The notes under the pieces: generated by a model
What the model was told of the DNA's origin: nothing
The model's database searches: none
The model's input: only the letters and a program-made list of their open reading frames with translations
Shown: in pieces, positions 6,646 to 16,027 of the stretch
How positions within the stretch are numbered: position 1 is the first letter of the stretch
Layout: every line of letters begins with the position of its first letter
Virus record (IMG/VR): IMGVR_UViG_3300023184_000464
Coordinates: 1 to 26,181 of that record
Length of the DNA: 26,181 nt
Strand: one strand, 5' to 3'
From: a virus
Translations under genes and position numbers: made by a program

Positions 6646-7479
6646 ATGAGTATAAGATTTGATGCAAAAGATCATAGTTATATTAGTATAGATGATTCTG
6701 AAAAAATTAATTGGATAAGTGTTACAACTCTTATTTCTCATTTTAAAAAAAGTTTTGATGCTAAAGCAATTGCATTAAAAGTAACAAAAAATAAAAAATC
6801 TAAATGGTTTGGAATTGATCCAAAAACAATTGAAGAAATTTGGAATAATGAATCAGATAGAGCTACTACTTTAGGAACATACTATCATAATCAAAGAGAA
6901 TCTGATTTATGTTCTTTAGCTTCTATAGAAAGAGAAGGCATAACTATACCAGTTTTTAATCCAAGTGGAGAAACTGATGGTATAAGAGTTGCTCCTTTAC
7001 AAAAATTAGATCCAGGAGTATATCCTGAACATATGATGTATCTTAAATCAAAAGGATTATGTGGACAATCTGATTTAGTTGAAATAGTAAATGGTAGAGT
7101 AAATATCATAGACTATAAAACTAATAAAGAAATTAAAAAAGAATCATTTAAAAATTGGGAAGGAATATCTGAAAAATTAAAAGATCCTATAAAACATTTA
7201 GATGACTGTAATTATAATCATTATGCTTTACAGTTAAGTTTTTATATGTATATTATATTAAAACATAATTCAAAGTTATTACCAGGAAAAATATTTATAC
7301 ATCATGTAATATTTGAAGAAGAAGGTAGAGATAAATTTGATTATCCAATAACAAAGTATAATCATAATAATGATCCGGTTGTAAAAGAAGTTATACAAAT
7401 TCCTATGCCTTATTTATATGATGAAGTTATTTCAATACTTAATTACATAGAAGATAACCCTATTAAAAAAATAAAATGA
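6646..7479 (+). CDS. PD-(D/E)XK superfamily nuclease
   Basis: This 277-residue protein contains the motifs of RecB-like PD-(D/E)XK nucleases: GTYYH at 77-81 (motif with conserved His), E128, GQSDLVE with D143, IIDYKT with D156 and K158, and QLSFY with Q196 and Y200. These are the catalytic acidic/lysine core plus the QxxxY motif of Cas4/AddB-type nucleases. It would cut DNA, perhaps processing replication intermediates or concatemers before packaging. It begins 6 nt after the Cys-cluster gene and overlaps the next gene by 4 nt (ATGA at 7476), close upstream of the terminase. The exact substrate is unknown. Confidence 0.82.
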   Translation: MSIRFDAKDHSYISIDDSEKINWISVTTLISHFKKSFDAKAIALKVTKNKKSKWFGIDPKTIEEIWNNESDRATTLGTYYHNQRESDLCSLASIEREGITIPVFNPSGETDGIRVAPLQKLDPGVYPEHMMYLKSKGLCGQSDLVEIVNGRVNIIDYKTNKEIKKESFKNWEGISEKLKDPIKHLDDCNYNHYALQLSFYMYIILKHNSKLLPGKIFIHHVIFEEEGRDKFDYPITKYNHNNDPVVKEVIQIPMPYLYDEVISILNYIEDNPIKKIK

Positions 7480-7991
7480 TAATTAAACTATTTGATATAG
7501 AAAATGGTGTAGTAGTTCCTACAGAACACTGTTATACTTTAAAAGCATTAAAGGATGTTATGGATGAATATCCAGAAGAACATCTTAAAATTTACTTATA
7601 CTTGTTTTATATGAGTTGTCCAAATCCTGATTTAAATCCTTTTTTTTATACTCCTGAAATGGATAAAGAAGATTTAATATTAAAACAAATAGATTCTGAT
7701 TTTTCAGTAGAAGATAAAAGTATACATATTGCATTACAGTTTTGTCAAAGAATGTATGAAACACCAACCTCAAGAGCTTATAAAGGTATTGCCTCTATGT
7801 TAGATAGATTAGCAAGATATATGGAAACACAAAGCATTACAGATGGTAGAGATGGAAATATAAACTCTATTGTAAGTGCTGCAAAAAACTTTGATCAAAT
7901 TAGATCTTCTTTTAAAGGAGTATATAAAGATTTACAAGATGAACAATCAAGTAAAGTTAGAGGTGGTATTGGTATGGCATATGATCAATAA
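7476..7991 (+). CDS. Conserved protein upstream of TerL; possible small terminase
   Basis: This is a 171-residue acidic, mainly helical protein. N-terminal residues 1-50 include DIENGVVVP and a helix; residues 85-130 are strongly helical (IHIALQFCQRMYETPTSRAY, then MLDRLARYM); the C-terminus is Gly/Ser-containing (SSKVRGGIGMAYDQ). It lies directly before the large terminase gene (2-nt gap) and is translationally coupled to the nuclease gene. Position and size suit a small terminase subunit, but I see no clear DNA-binding helix-turn-helix and recognise no TerS family. Another packaging-associated factor is possible. Confidence 0.6.
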   Translation: MIIKLFDIENGVVVPTEHCYTLKALKDVMDEYPEEHLKIYLYLFYMSCPNPDLNPFFYTPEMDKEDLILKQIDSDFSVEDKSIHIALQFCQRMYETPTSRAYKGIASMLDRLARYMETQSITDGRDGNINSIVSAAKNFDQIRSSFKGVYKDLQDEQSSKVRGGIGMAYDQ

Positions 7992-7993
7992 TC

Positions 7994-10195
7994 ATGGAAG
8001 AAATCTACAATAATATACCAACTTGGGATAATGGTAAATGGACTATTACTGATTTTGAATCAAGAGAGTTATTTTCTAATTTTATTTTTGGTTTATTTAA
8101 AGAACCTGGTAAATATAAATTTGATGAAACAAGTTTTTTATTTAATCAACAAGGAGAATTATTTAGAGAAAATAAAGTTTATTGTACAGCACCATTTAAA
8201 TCTAAAGACTTTGTTAATTATTGGGATGATCAAAAACTAAAATGTAGAAAAGGTATAATATTTAAATCTAAAAATGATACCTGGTTTATTACAAGAGACT
8301 ACTATATGTGGTTAAACTTTTTACCAATCTTTGATAAAGAACAACAAAAGTTTGACTTTGCAAAAATTAGAGATGCTCAGTATCATATGGCATTATATGA
8401 ACTACTTGCAGAACTTAATTATAAACATGTTGCTATTTTAAAAAAACGTCAAATAGCATCTTCTTACTTTCATATATCAAAGTTACTTAATCAATTATGG
8501 TTTGAAGAAGGAGTTACCTTAAAAATGGGTGCTAGTCTTAAAGATTATATTAATGAAAAAGGATCTTGGAAATTTCTTGCAGAATATGCAGCATTTCTTA
8601 ATCAACATACTGCATGGTATAGACCTATGAATCCTGATAAAATTTTAATGTGGCAACAAAAAATAGAAATTAGAAAAGGAGATAGAAAAACTGAATCAGG
8701 TTTAAAAGGTACAATGCAAGGAATGTCTTTTGAAAAAGATCCTACAAATGGTGTTGGTGGGCCAGTAAAATATTTTTTTCATGAAGAGGCAGGTATTGCA
8801 CCAAAGATGGATCAGACATATGAATACATGAGACCTGCAATGAGATCAGGTTTAACAACTACAGGAATGTTTATTGCTGCAGGATCAGTAGGTGATTTAT
8901 CACAATGCAATCCTTTAAGAGATATGATATTAAATCCTAACTCAAAAGATGTATATGCTGTAGAAACAACTTTATTAGATAATAAAGGTACACCAGGTGT
9001 GTCAGGTTTATTTATTCCTGAACAATGGTCTATGCCTCCTCATATTGATTTATATGGTAACTCACTTGTTGAAGAATCTCTTATAGCATTAGATGCTCAA
9101 TTTGAAAAATGGAAAAAAGAATTAAATCCAGAAGATTACCAGTTAAGAATATCTCAACATCCAAGAAATATAAAAGAAGCATTTGATCACAGATCTGTAT
9201 CAGTTTTTCCTACACATTTAATTGCAGCACAAGCAAGAAGAATTGAGGAAAAAGAATATGCTTATGAATTTTTAGATATTAGTACAGATTCTGATGGAAA
9301 ACCTTTTGTTACAACAAGTAATAAAAGACCAATAATAGAATTTCCAATATCTAAAAAAACTGAAGATAAAACAGGAGTATTAGTAGTATGGGAAAGACCA
9401 ATTAAAGATCCAACTTTTGGACAATACTATGCTTCAATTGACCCTGTATCTGAAGGAAAAACAACAACATCAGAATCATTGTGTTCTATATATGTAATGA
9501 AAGCTCCAGTAGAAGTAACTAGAATAAGTGGAACTGAAACAGAAACATATGTTGAACAAGATAAAATAGTTGCTGCTTGGTGTGGAAGATTTGATGATAT
9601 TAATAAAACTCATCAAAGATTAGAACTTATAATAGAATGGTATAATGCATGGACAGTTATAGAAAATAATATTTCTTTGTTTATTCAATATATGATATCT
9701 AGAAAAAAACAAAGATATTTAGTACCTAAAGGACAGATTATGTTTTTAAAAGATATTGGTTCTAATGCTAACGTCTTCCAGGAGTATGGTTGGAAAAATA
9801 CTGGCACATTATTTAAAGCACATTTACTAAGTTATACTATAGAATATACTAAAGAAGAATTAGATGTAGAGACTAAAACAGATGGTACTATTGTAAGAAC
9901 TAAATATGGTATAGAAAGGATACCTGATCCCATGTTACTTAAAGAAATGCAAGAATATGCAGATGGTGTCAATGTGGATAGACTGGTTTCTTTTGCTGCA
10001 CTTGTTGCATTTATGAGAATACAACAATCTAATAGAGGATATTCTAAAAGAGTAGTTATGGATGATGCAGCAAAAAACTTGCAAAAGTCAGAAAATTTGT
10101 TTAAATTAAATAGAAGTCCTTTTCGTCATGTTGGAGGAAACAGGGTATCAAATAGGACAGACTCTAATAGATCTGCCTTTAAAAACTTAAAGTAA
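7994..10195 (+). CDS. terL: Terminase large subunit (DNA packaging ATPase-nuclease)
   Basis: This 733-residue protein has the order of TerL motifs. The ATPase has a deviant Walker A LKKRQIASS (149-157), Walker B VKYFFHEEAG (258-267, with E264 and E265) and coupling motif AAGS (295-298). The nuclease half has D483 in YASIDPVS, E557 in VIENN and D662 in VDRLVSFAAL, which fit the RNase H-like three acidic residues. It translocates DNA into proheads and cuts it. The N-terminal 110 residues and the basic/Arg-Asn tail (from about 680) are extensions. The length is larger than many TerL proteins but within the range of large Bacteroidota phages. The portal gene follows by 6 nt. Confidence 0.92.
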   Translation: MEEIYNNIPTWDNGKWTITDFESRELFSNFIFGLFKEPGKYKFDETSFLFNQQGELFRENKVYCTAPFKSKDFVNYWDDQKLKCRKGIIFKSKNDTWFITRDYYMWLNFLPIFDKEQQKFDFAKIRDAQYHMALYELLAELNYKHVAILKKRQIASSYFHISKLLNQLWFEEGVTLKMGASLKDYINEKGSWKFLAEYAAFLNQHTAWYRPMNPDKILMWQQKIEIRKGDRKTESGLKGTMQGMSFEKDPTNGVGGPVKYFFHEEAGIAPKMDQTYEYMRPAMRSGLTTTGMFIAAGSVGDLSQCNPLRDMILNPNSKDVYAVETTLLDNKGTPGVSGLFIPEQWSMPPHIDLYGNSLVEESLIALDAQFEKWKKELNPEDYQLRISQHPRNIKEAFDHRSVSVFPTHLIAAQARRIEEKEYAYEFLDISTDSDGKPFVTTSNKRPIIEFPISKKTEDKTGVLVVWERPIKDPTFGQYYASIDPVSEGKTTTSESLCSIYVMKAPVEVTRISGTETETYVEQDKIVAAWCGRFDDINKTHQRLELIIEWYNAWTVIENNISLFIQYMISRKKQRYLVPKGQIMFLKDIGSNANVFQEYGWKNTGTLFKAHLLSYTIEYTKEELDVETKTDGTIVRTKYGIERIPDPMLLKEMQEYADGVNVDRLVSFAALVAFMRIQQSNRGYSKRVVMDDAAKNLQKSENLFKLNRSPFRHVGGNRVSNRTDSNRSAFKNLK

Positions 10196-10201
10196 AATAC
10201 T

Positions 10202-12952
10202 ATGCAAATAATTAATGCTTTACAGGCCAAAGCAGGAGCTAAAACTGAAGTTAATAAAATGGGTACTTTAACCCAACCATTACAATTTTTATCTCATAAA
10301 GAAAAGAATGAAGAATGGGCTGCATGGAATCTTGACTGGATTGAATGGCAAGGACTAAGACAGATACGTCAAAATTCTAGAAGACTTATGAAAAATTATA
10401 AGTTAGCAAAAGGGACAATTGACAAATCAGATTATATAGTAGAAGAAAATAATGAAATGAGAGACATAGTAGATCTTCTAACTAAAGAAGATACATCTGC
10501 TTTAGAACTTAAATTTTATCCTATTATTCCAAATGTTATTAATGTTCTAGTAGCTGAGTTTGCAAAAAGAACAACTAAACTTACATACCGTGCAATAGAT
10601 GATACATCTTATAATGAGATGTTAGAACAAAAACGTAAGATGGTTGAAGAAACTTTATTGTCTGAAGCTGAAATAAAAATATCAGCAGCACTTCAAGAAC
10701 AAGGTTTAGATATTACATCAGAAGAAGGTAAAGAAGCATTAAATCCTGAAAAACTTAAATCATTACCAGAAATAGAACAATTCTTTAAAAAAGATTATAG
10801 ATCTATGGTAGAAGAATGGGCTACTCATCAACATAAAGTAGATGTTGAAAGATTTGGTATGAATGAATTAGAAGAAAGAGGATTTAGAGATATGCTAATT
10901 ACAGATAGAGAATTTTGGCATTTTAGAATGATGGAAGATGATTATGAAGTAGAACTATGGAATCCTGTTTTAACATTTTATCATAAATCTCCAGATGCTA
11001 GATATATTTCACAATCTAATTATGTTGGTAAAACAGAAATGTATACTATTGCTGATGTTATAGATAACTATGGATATTTAATGACTGAAGAACAATTAAA
11101 AAGTCTTGAACATATATATGCTATTACAGCTGCGGGTTATACAACAGGTGGTTATCAAAATGACGGTACATTTTATGATGGTACTAAATCACATGCATGG
11201 AATACTAACATGCCATCATTAGCAATGAGACAATATACTTCAGCAATGAATGGTAGTGTTATAAATAATGGAGATATAATAAATACAATTTTTGCAGAAA
11301 GTGGAGATGAATTTGTAAATTATAATTATGACTTACTTAGAGTTTCTACAATATATTGGAAATCACAAAGAAAAGTAGGACACCTTACAAAAATAACTGA
11401 AACTGGAGAAGTTATTAATGAAATTATTACAGGAGATTATAAAGTACTTGATAAACCAATTTATGATAATAGATTATTTACTAATAAATCTAAAGATAAT
11501 TTATTATTTGGAGATCATATAGATTGGATATGGATTAATGAAACTTGGGGTGGTGTTAAAATTGGTCCAAATATTAGTTCTTATTGGGGTATGTCTAATC
11601 CAGGTGGTTTTTCTCCAATGTATATTGGTATAGAAAAAAATAAAATTGGCCCTTTAAAATTTCAATTTAAAGGTGATTCAACATTATATGGATGTAAACT
11701 TCCTGTAGAAGGTTCTATTTTTTCTGATAGAAATACAAAGTCTACTGCATTAATTGATTTAATGAAACCATACCAGATTGGATATAACATAGTAAACAAC
11801 CAAATTGCTGACATATTAGTAGATGAGTTAGGAACTATTATTATGTTAGACCAAAACACTCTTCCTAGGCATTCTTTAGGAGAAGACTGGGGAAAAGGAA
11901 ATTTATCTAAAGCATATGTTGCTATGAAGAATTTTGGTATGCTTCCTTTAGATACATCTATAACAAATACAGAAAATGCATTAAACTTTAATCATTTTCA
12001 AAAACTTGACCTTTCACAAACTGAAAGACTTATGTCAAGAGTAAATTTAGCAAATCACTTTAAACAACAAGCTATGGAAGTAATTGGTGTTAACCCTCAA
12101 AGGATGGGACAACAGTTATCTCAGATTACAGCTACTGGAGTAGAACAAGCAACAGCTGCATCTTATGCTCAAACAGAAATTTATTTTATTCAACACTGTG
12201 ATTACTTAATGCCTAGAGTACATACAATGAGAACAGACTTAGCACAGTATTATCAATCTACAAAACCATCAACAAGATTAACATATTTAACTTCTGCTGA
12301 TGAAAAAGTAAATTTTAAAATTAATGGTACAGAATTATTATTAAGAGATTTAAATATATTTTGTAGTACTACTGCAAATCATAGAGCTATTTTAGAACAA
12401 CTTAAACAAATGGCTATACAAAATAATACTACTGGAGCATCAATATATGATCTTGGTAGAATTGTTCAATCAGATTCAATTGCAGAAGTTACTAAAGTTC
12501 TTAAAGATTCTGAATCTAAATTACAACAACAAAAACAACAAGAACAGCAATCACAACAAAAACTGCAACAAGAACAATTGGCATCTCAAGAAAAACAAAA
12601 ACAAATGGATATTCAAGCTGCAGCAGATAGAGATGATAAATTAATTAAAAAAGATATTACTGTTGCTGAAATTAGAGCAGCTGGTTATGGAGCATCGGCA
12701 GATGTAAATGAAAATAAACAATCTGACTATATAGATGCTATGGATCAAATTAGATCTACTGAACAATATCAAGAACAAACTGATTTACAAAGAGAAAAAG
12801 AAAATAATAGAATGACTATTGAAACTGATAAGTCTCAAATTGAAAGAGAAAAAATACAAGCTCAAAGAGAAATAGCAGATAAACAACTACAAATTGCTCA
12901 AGAAAATAAAAATAAGTTTGATTTGAAAACAAATAATAAAAATAATAAATAG
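10202..12952 (+). CDS. Portal protein with long Gln-rich coiled-coil tail
   Basis: This 916-residue protein follows TerL immediately, as portals do. The N-terminal 60-120 residues are helical (EWAAWNLDWIEWQGLRQIRQ), followed by mixed alpha/beta segments with ELEERGFRDMLITDREFW near 220-240. Then come the portal stem and wing regions and a helix at about 615-660 (LSQTERLMSRVNLANHFKQQ). I recall this pattern from portals of large Bacteroidota and crAss-like phages. From about residue 770 the chain becomes Gln/Lys/Glu-rich, a coiled coil coded by CAA/AAA runs, possibly the barrel or an internal tail. The portal is the dodecameric DNA gate at one capsid vertex. The gene ends with TAG. Assignment is by context and pattern rather than a single motif. 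Confidence 0.86.
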   Translation: MQIINALQAKAGAKTEVNKMGTLTQPLQFLSHKEKNEEWAAWNLDWIEWQGLRQIRQNSRRLMKNYKLAKGTIDKSDYIVEENNEMRDIVDLLTKEDTSALELKFYPIIPNVINVLVAEFAKRTTKLTYRAIDDTSYNEMLEQKRKMVEETLLSEAEIKISAALQEQGLDITSEEGKEALNPEKLKSLPEIEQFFKKDYRSMVEEWATHQHKVDVERFGMNELEERGFRDMLITDREFWHFRMMEDDYEVELWNPVLTFYHKSPDARYISQSNYVGKTEMYTIADVIDNYGYLMTEEQLKSLEHIYAITAAGYTTGGYQNDGTFYDGTKSHAWNTNMPSLAMRQYTSAMNGSVINNGDIINTIFAESGDEFVNYNYDLLRVSTIYWKSQRKVGHLTKITETGEVINEIITGDYKVLDKPIYDNRLFTNKSKDNLLFGDHIDWIWINETWGGVKIGPNISSYWGMSNPGGFSPMYIGIEKNKIGPLKFQFKGDSTLYGCKLPVEGSIFSDRNTKSTALIDLMKPYQIGYNIVNNQIADILVDELGTIIMLDQNTLPRHSLGEDWGKGNLSKAYVAMKNFGMLPLDTSITNTENALNFNHFQKLDLSQTERLMSRVNLANHFKQQAMEVIGVNPQRMGQQLSQITATGVEQATAASYAQTEIYFIQHCDYLMPRVHTMRTDLAQYYQSTKPSTRLTYLTSADEKVNFKINGTELLLRDLNIFCSTTANHRAILEQLKQMAIQNNTTGASIYDLGRIVQSDSIAEVTKVLKDSESKLQQQKQQEQQSQQKLQQEQLASQEKQKQMDIQAAADRDDKLIKKDITVAEIRAAGYGASADVNENKQSDYIDAMDQIRSTEQYQEQTDLQREKENNRMTIETDKSQIEREKIQAQREIADKQLQIAQENKNKFDLKTNNKNNK

Positions 12953-13002
12953 GTTAGCCATATAGTGCAAAAAAAAATTATTTTTTTTTAAATCTTTCAA
13001 GT

Positions 13003-13010
13003 TTAATTTG
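13003..13010 (+). promoter_or_regulatory. Promoter-like element before scaffold/capsid genes
   Basis: TTAATTTG differs from TAnnTTTG at one position and is followed by TATATT, giving the TTTGTATATT sequence also seen at 2279-2288. It is in the 88-nt gap between portal and scaffold-like genes and ends 30 nt before the ATG at 13041. The preceding A/T tract (12969-12990) could act as a weak hairpin or UP-like element. Confidence 0.38.
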
Positions 13011-13027
13011 TATATTGAATTATAAAC

Positions 13028-13040
13028 AAAAACCAACAAA
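13028..13040 (+). promoter_or_regulatory. A-rich translation leader AAAAACCAACAAA
   Basis: The 13 bases directly before the ATG at 13041 also occur at 16011-16023, 5 nt before the ATG at 16028, and nearly so at 23975-23987 (AAAAACCAACCAA) before the ATG at 23988. There is no Shine-Dalgarno sequence. This fits unstructured A-rich leaders used in Bacteroidota, but the recurring CCAAC is more specific. Confidence 0.4.
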
Positions 13041-14288
13041 ATGAAAACCAACAATGAAACTGAAGAAAAGCAGGTACAAGATTCTACAACGGTAGAAGAA
13101 GTAGATGTAAATATTGATGAACTATTTGGTATGCCAGGAGCAGAAAGTGTAATGCTTCCTGCAGATGGTAAACTAGAAGAAAAACAAAAGTCTATGTTTT
13201 CTAAAGAAAATACAGACATCACGTTCCTTGACAAGCCTGTTTCAAAAGAAGAGGCAAAAGAAATTGAAGAAGTAAAAGAAACTTTTGCAGAGTTAGATAA
13301 TCTAATTTCACAAGAGGAGGATGCTGGTAATAAAGGTAGACCTAAAGTTGATAAATCAGGATTATATGATTTAGCATCAAAAATGATAGAAGAAGGAGCT
13401 TTAGTTCCTTTTGATGATGATAAAGATTTAGAAGAGTATACAACAAAAGATTTTAGAGAACTGTTTGAAGCAAATTTTCAAGAAAGGGAAAATAAAATTA
13501 GAGAAGATACTCCAAAAGAATTTTTTAATGCATTACCAGAAGAACTTCAAATAGCTGCAAAATATGTAGCAGATGGAGGACAAGATTTAAAAGGACTGTT
13601 TAGAACATTAGCTCAAGTAGAAGAAATGATTGAATTGGATCCTACAAATGAAAATGATCAAGCAGAAATTGCAAGACAATATTTATATGCTACAAATTTT
13701 GGAACATCTGAAGAAATAGAAGAAGAGATAAATGATTGGCATGATTTAGGAAGACTTGAACAAAAAGCTAATCAATTTAAACCTAAGCTTGATAAAATGC
13801 AAGAAGAAATTGTAGCACGTAAACTTGCAGAACAAGAATATAAAAAAGAACAAAAAGGTAAACAAGCAAAAGAATATACAGATAATGTATATAACACATT
13901 ACTAAAAGGAGACTTAGCAGGATTAAAACTTGATAAAAAAACACAAGCATTGTTATATTCAGGATTAGTTCAACCAAATTTCCCTTCAATTTCTGGTAAA
14001 CCTACAAACATGTTAGGACACTTATTAGAAAAGTATCAGTTTGTAGAGCCAAGACATGACTTAATTGCTGAAGCACTTTGGTTACTTGCAGATCCAGAAG
14101 GGTATAAAAGTAAAATTAAAAATCAAGGGAGTCAACAAGTAACTGAAAAAGTAGTAAGACAATTAAAAACTGAAGAAAGTAAAAAGAATAGTACATCATA
14201 TACAAGAGATGATGATAAATATACAAAGACTCCTTCAAGAGAACAAAAAACACTATCTAGAAATACTAATATTTTTAGAAAATTTTAA
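13041..14288 (+). CDS. Probable head scaffolding protein
   Basis: This 415-residue protein is strongly acidic, with long charged helices: acidic N-terminus to about 100, a helical middle including LEQKANQFKPKLDKMQEEIV (about 237-256) and KLAEQEYKKEQKGKQAKEY, and a basic, Ser/Thr-rich C-terminus ending NIFRKF. Such composition, the position between portal and major capsid genes, and the lack of enzyme motifs fit a capsid scaffold or assembly chaperone, which helps the shell assemble and then leaves. The basic C-terminus may contact capsid subunits, as in other scaffolds. No protease motif is seen. It starts a new unit after a promoter-like element, and the capsid gene follows by 30 nt. Confidence 0.7.
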   Translation: MKTNNETEEKQVQDSTTVEEVDVNIDELFGMPGAESVMLPADGKLEEKQKSMFSKENTDITFLDKPVSKEEAKEIEEVKETFAELDNLISQEEDAGNKGRPKVDKSGLYDLASKMIEEGALVPFDDDKDLEEYTTKDFRELFEANFQERENKIREDTPKEFFNALPEELQIAAKYVADGGQDLKGLFRTLAQVEEMIELDPTNENDQAEIARQYLYATNFGTSEEIEEEINDWHDLGRLEQKANQFKPKLDKMQEEIVARKLAEQEYKKEQKGKQAKEYTDNVYNTLLKGDLAGLKLDKKTQALLYSGLVQPNFPSISGKPTNMLGHLLEKYQFVEPRHDLIAEALWLLADPEGYKSKIKNQGSQQVTEKVVRQLKTEESKKNSTSYTRDDDKYTKTPSREQKTLSRNTNIFRKF

Positions 14289-14318
14289 AATAAGTAACAA
14301 ATAAAAACAAAATAAAAA

Positions 14319-15935
14319 ATGGCAACTCCAGTAATGAACAACGGCATATTCCTACGGGATACAGCCTATGCAGCTAGTTCCCATGTGGATTCTTACCACT
14401 TGGTGAACATGCTAAAAGATGCAGAACCAATGGACTTAGGTCCAGTAGACCTTTGGGCAATGGCTCAAAGAGTTGAAATGCCTCTATACCAAATGTCAAG
14501 CTTTGGTGGTAAAAATGTAATCAATGTAGATAATGCTCGTGGAGAGTACAAATGGCAAACTCCGGTTTCTATTGACCTTCCATACATTATTGAAGACATT
14601 GAGAACACTAATTATTTTAAAGGTATTGATGGTACAACTTTCAAAATTAAAATTAACAAAAGAGAATTTGGACATGGTGATATCATCACATATGACAAAT
14701 ACAATGGTGTTGAGATGTACATTACAGCAGATGATATCCTTCCTTTAGGAGATGGATTTATCTATACTGTACAATTGGTAAACAATGATAACTATAAATA
14801 CTTAGATAATAAGTACTTAGCTAATGGTACAAAAGTATTCCGTAAGGGTTCTGCCCGTGGGGAATATGGAGAGAGATTTTCTGACATTACAACAAACACA
14901 GGATTCCGTGAATTCTACAACTATGTTGGTGGTGCAGAAGCTCACGTACATTATTCTATATCTTCTCGTGCAGACTTGATGATCAAAGGTGGAATGAATG
15001 CAGATGGTACAGTTCCTGTAACTGAAATCTGGAGAACATTTGACAAAAACATTGATCCATCTATTGCATCTTTAGATGACATGGTTAAAGTAATGGGTAA
15101 AGACAAAGTTAAAAAAGCTTTTGACAATGGTGATTTATCACGTACATTCTTAACTAATATGGAAGCTGCACATCTTTCTAAGATTGCAACAGACATAGAA
15201 ACTTACTTAATGTGGGGTCATGGTGGACGTGTACGTCAGGATGGACCAGATGATGTTAGATTGTCAGTAGGTCTTTGGAAGCAGTTGGATAACTCATTCA
15301 AAAGAGTATATAACAAGAATAACTTTACACTTGATTTGTTCCGTGGAGAAATTTATAATTTCTTTAATGGTAAAGTTGAGTTCCAAGGTCCAGATCCAAA
15401 AAGATCACTAGTTGTTCAAACTGGTATGGCAGGTATGAGAATGGTTAATGAGGCAATTAAAACTGAAGCAATTTCTTCAGGTCTTTTAATCCAAGCTGCA
15501 GACATAGGAGCTATCACAGGAAAAGGAATGGACTTAAACTTTGGATTTGCATATACTTCATATGTAATACCTTTCTTAGCAAATGTTAAGTTTGTACTTA
15601 ATCCAGCATTTGATAATGTTCATACTAATGATATTGAAAACCCAATCATTGATGGTTTCCCATTATCTTCTTATAGCTTCATTATCTTTGATATCACTGA
15701 TAATACTAATGACAATATCTTCTTATTGAAGTTGTCTTGGGATAATCAATTAAAGTGGTGGTACCAAAATGGTACTATGGATTACATGGGACGTTCACAA
15801 GGATTCCAGTCTTCTGGTCAATTCAATGGATACCGTGTAATGATGTCTCAAACAATGCCAGCTATTTGGGTAAAAGATCCAACTAAAGTTTTAAAAATTG
15901 TTATGAGAAACCCAATTACTGGTGGATCATTCTAA
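14319..15935 (+). CDS. Major capsid protein
   Basis: This 538-residue protein follows the scaffold-like gene and precedes a strong terminator. N-terminal residues 1-60 (with NNGIFLRDTAYAASSHVDSY and MAQRVEMPLYQMSS) are helical, then come beta-rich and alpha/beta segments compatible with an HK97-fold capsid protein, including YFKGIDGTTFKIKINKREFG near 105-125. Codon use differs from its neighbours: CGT supplies roughly half of the Arg codons, whereas TerL and portal use AGA almost exclusively, and C-ending codons (TTC, ATC) are frequent. This suits a very abundant protein. The start follows a 30-nt A-rich leader. The fold is inferred from context and composition. Confidence 0.85.
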   Translation: MATPVMNNGIFLRDTAYAASSHVDSYHLVNMLKDAEPMDLGPVDLWAMAQRVEMPLYQMSSFGGKNVINVDNARGEYKWQTPVSIDLPYIIEDIENTNYFKGIDGTTFKIKINKREFGHGDIITYDKYNGVEMYITADDILPLGDGFIYTVQLVNNDNYKYLDNKYLANGTKVFRKGSARGEYGERFSDITTNTGFREFYNYVGGAEAHVHYSISSRADLMIKGGMNADGTVPVTEIWRTFDKNIDPSIASLDDMVKVMGKDKVKKAFDNGDLSRTFLTNMEAAHLSKIATDIETYLMWGHGGRVRQDGPDDVRLSVGLWKQLDNSFKRVYNKNNFTLDLFRGEIYNFFNGKVEFQGPDPKRSLVVQTGMAGMRMVNEAIKTEAISSGLLIQAADIGAITGKGMDLNFGFAYTSYVIPFLANVKFVLNPAFDNVHTNDIENPIIDGFPLSSYSFIIFDITDNTNDNIFLLKLSWDNQLKWWYQNGTMDYMGRSQGFQSSGQFNGYRVMMSQTMPAIWVKDPTKVLKIVMRNPITGGSF

Positions 15936-15959
15936 TAAAAAATAAAATTAAACTAAAAG

Positions 15960-15986
15960 GGAGGAGGGAGCTCCTCCTTTTTTTTT
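15960..15986 (+). terminator. Strong rho-independent terminator after capsid gene
   Basis: GGAGGAG (15960-15966) pairs with CTCCTCC (15971-15977) around a GGAG loop, and nine T follow (15978-15986). It is the most GC-rich hairpin in the window and lies 25 nt after the capsid stop, so it limits read-through into downstream genes. Confidence 0.9.
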
Positions 15987-16010
15987 AATAAGTACTCAAT
16001 TTTACTAACT

Positions 16011-16023
16011 AAAAACCAACAAA
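16011..16023 (+). promoter_or_regulatory. A-rich leader AAAAACCAACAAA before the post-capsid gene
   Basis: This is the same 13-base sequence found directly before the scaffold-like gene (13028-13040), here 5 nt before the ATG at 16028. No TAnnTTTG promoter is evident in the 41 nt after the terminator, so this gene may rely on terminator read-through. Confidence 0.4.
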
Positions 16024-16027
16024 CAAG

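Noticed and set aside
8031-8240. Second + strand frame inside the terminase gene
   Set aside because: It is a Leu/Asn-rich out-of-frame reading of an AT-rich gene, with no leader of its own and no recognisable motif.
12969-12990. A-run followed by T-run as a terminator of the portal gene
   Set aside because: The stem would be pure A-T with almost no loop and no GC core, so it is unlikely to stop transcription. It may simply be an AT-rich upstream element.
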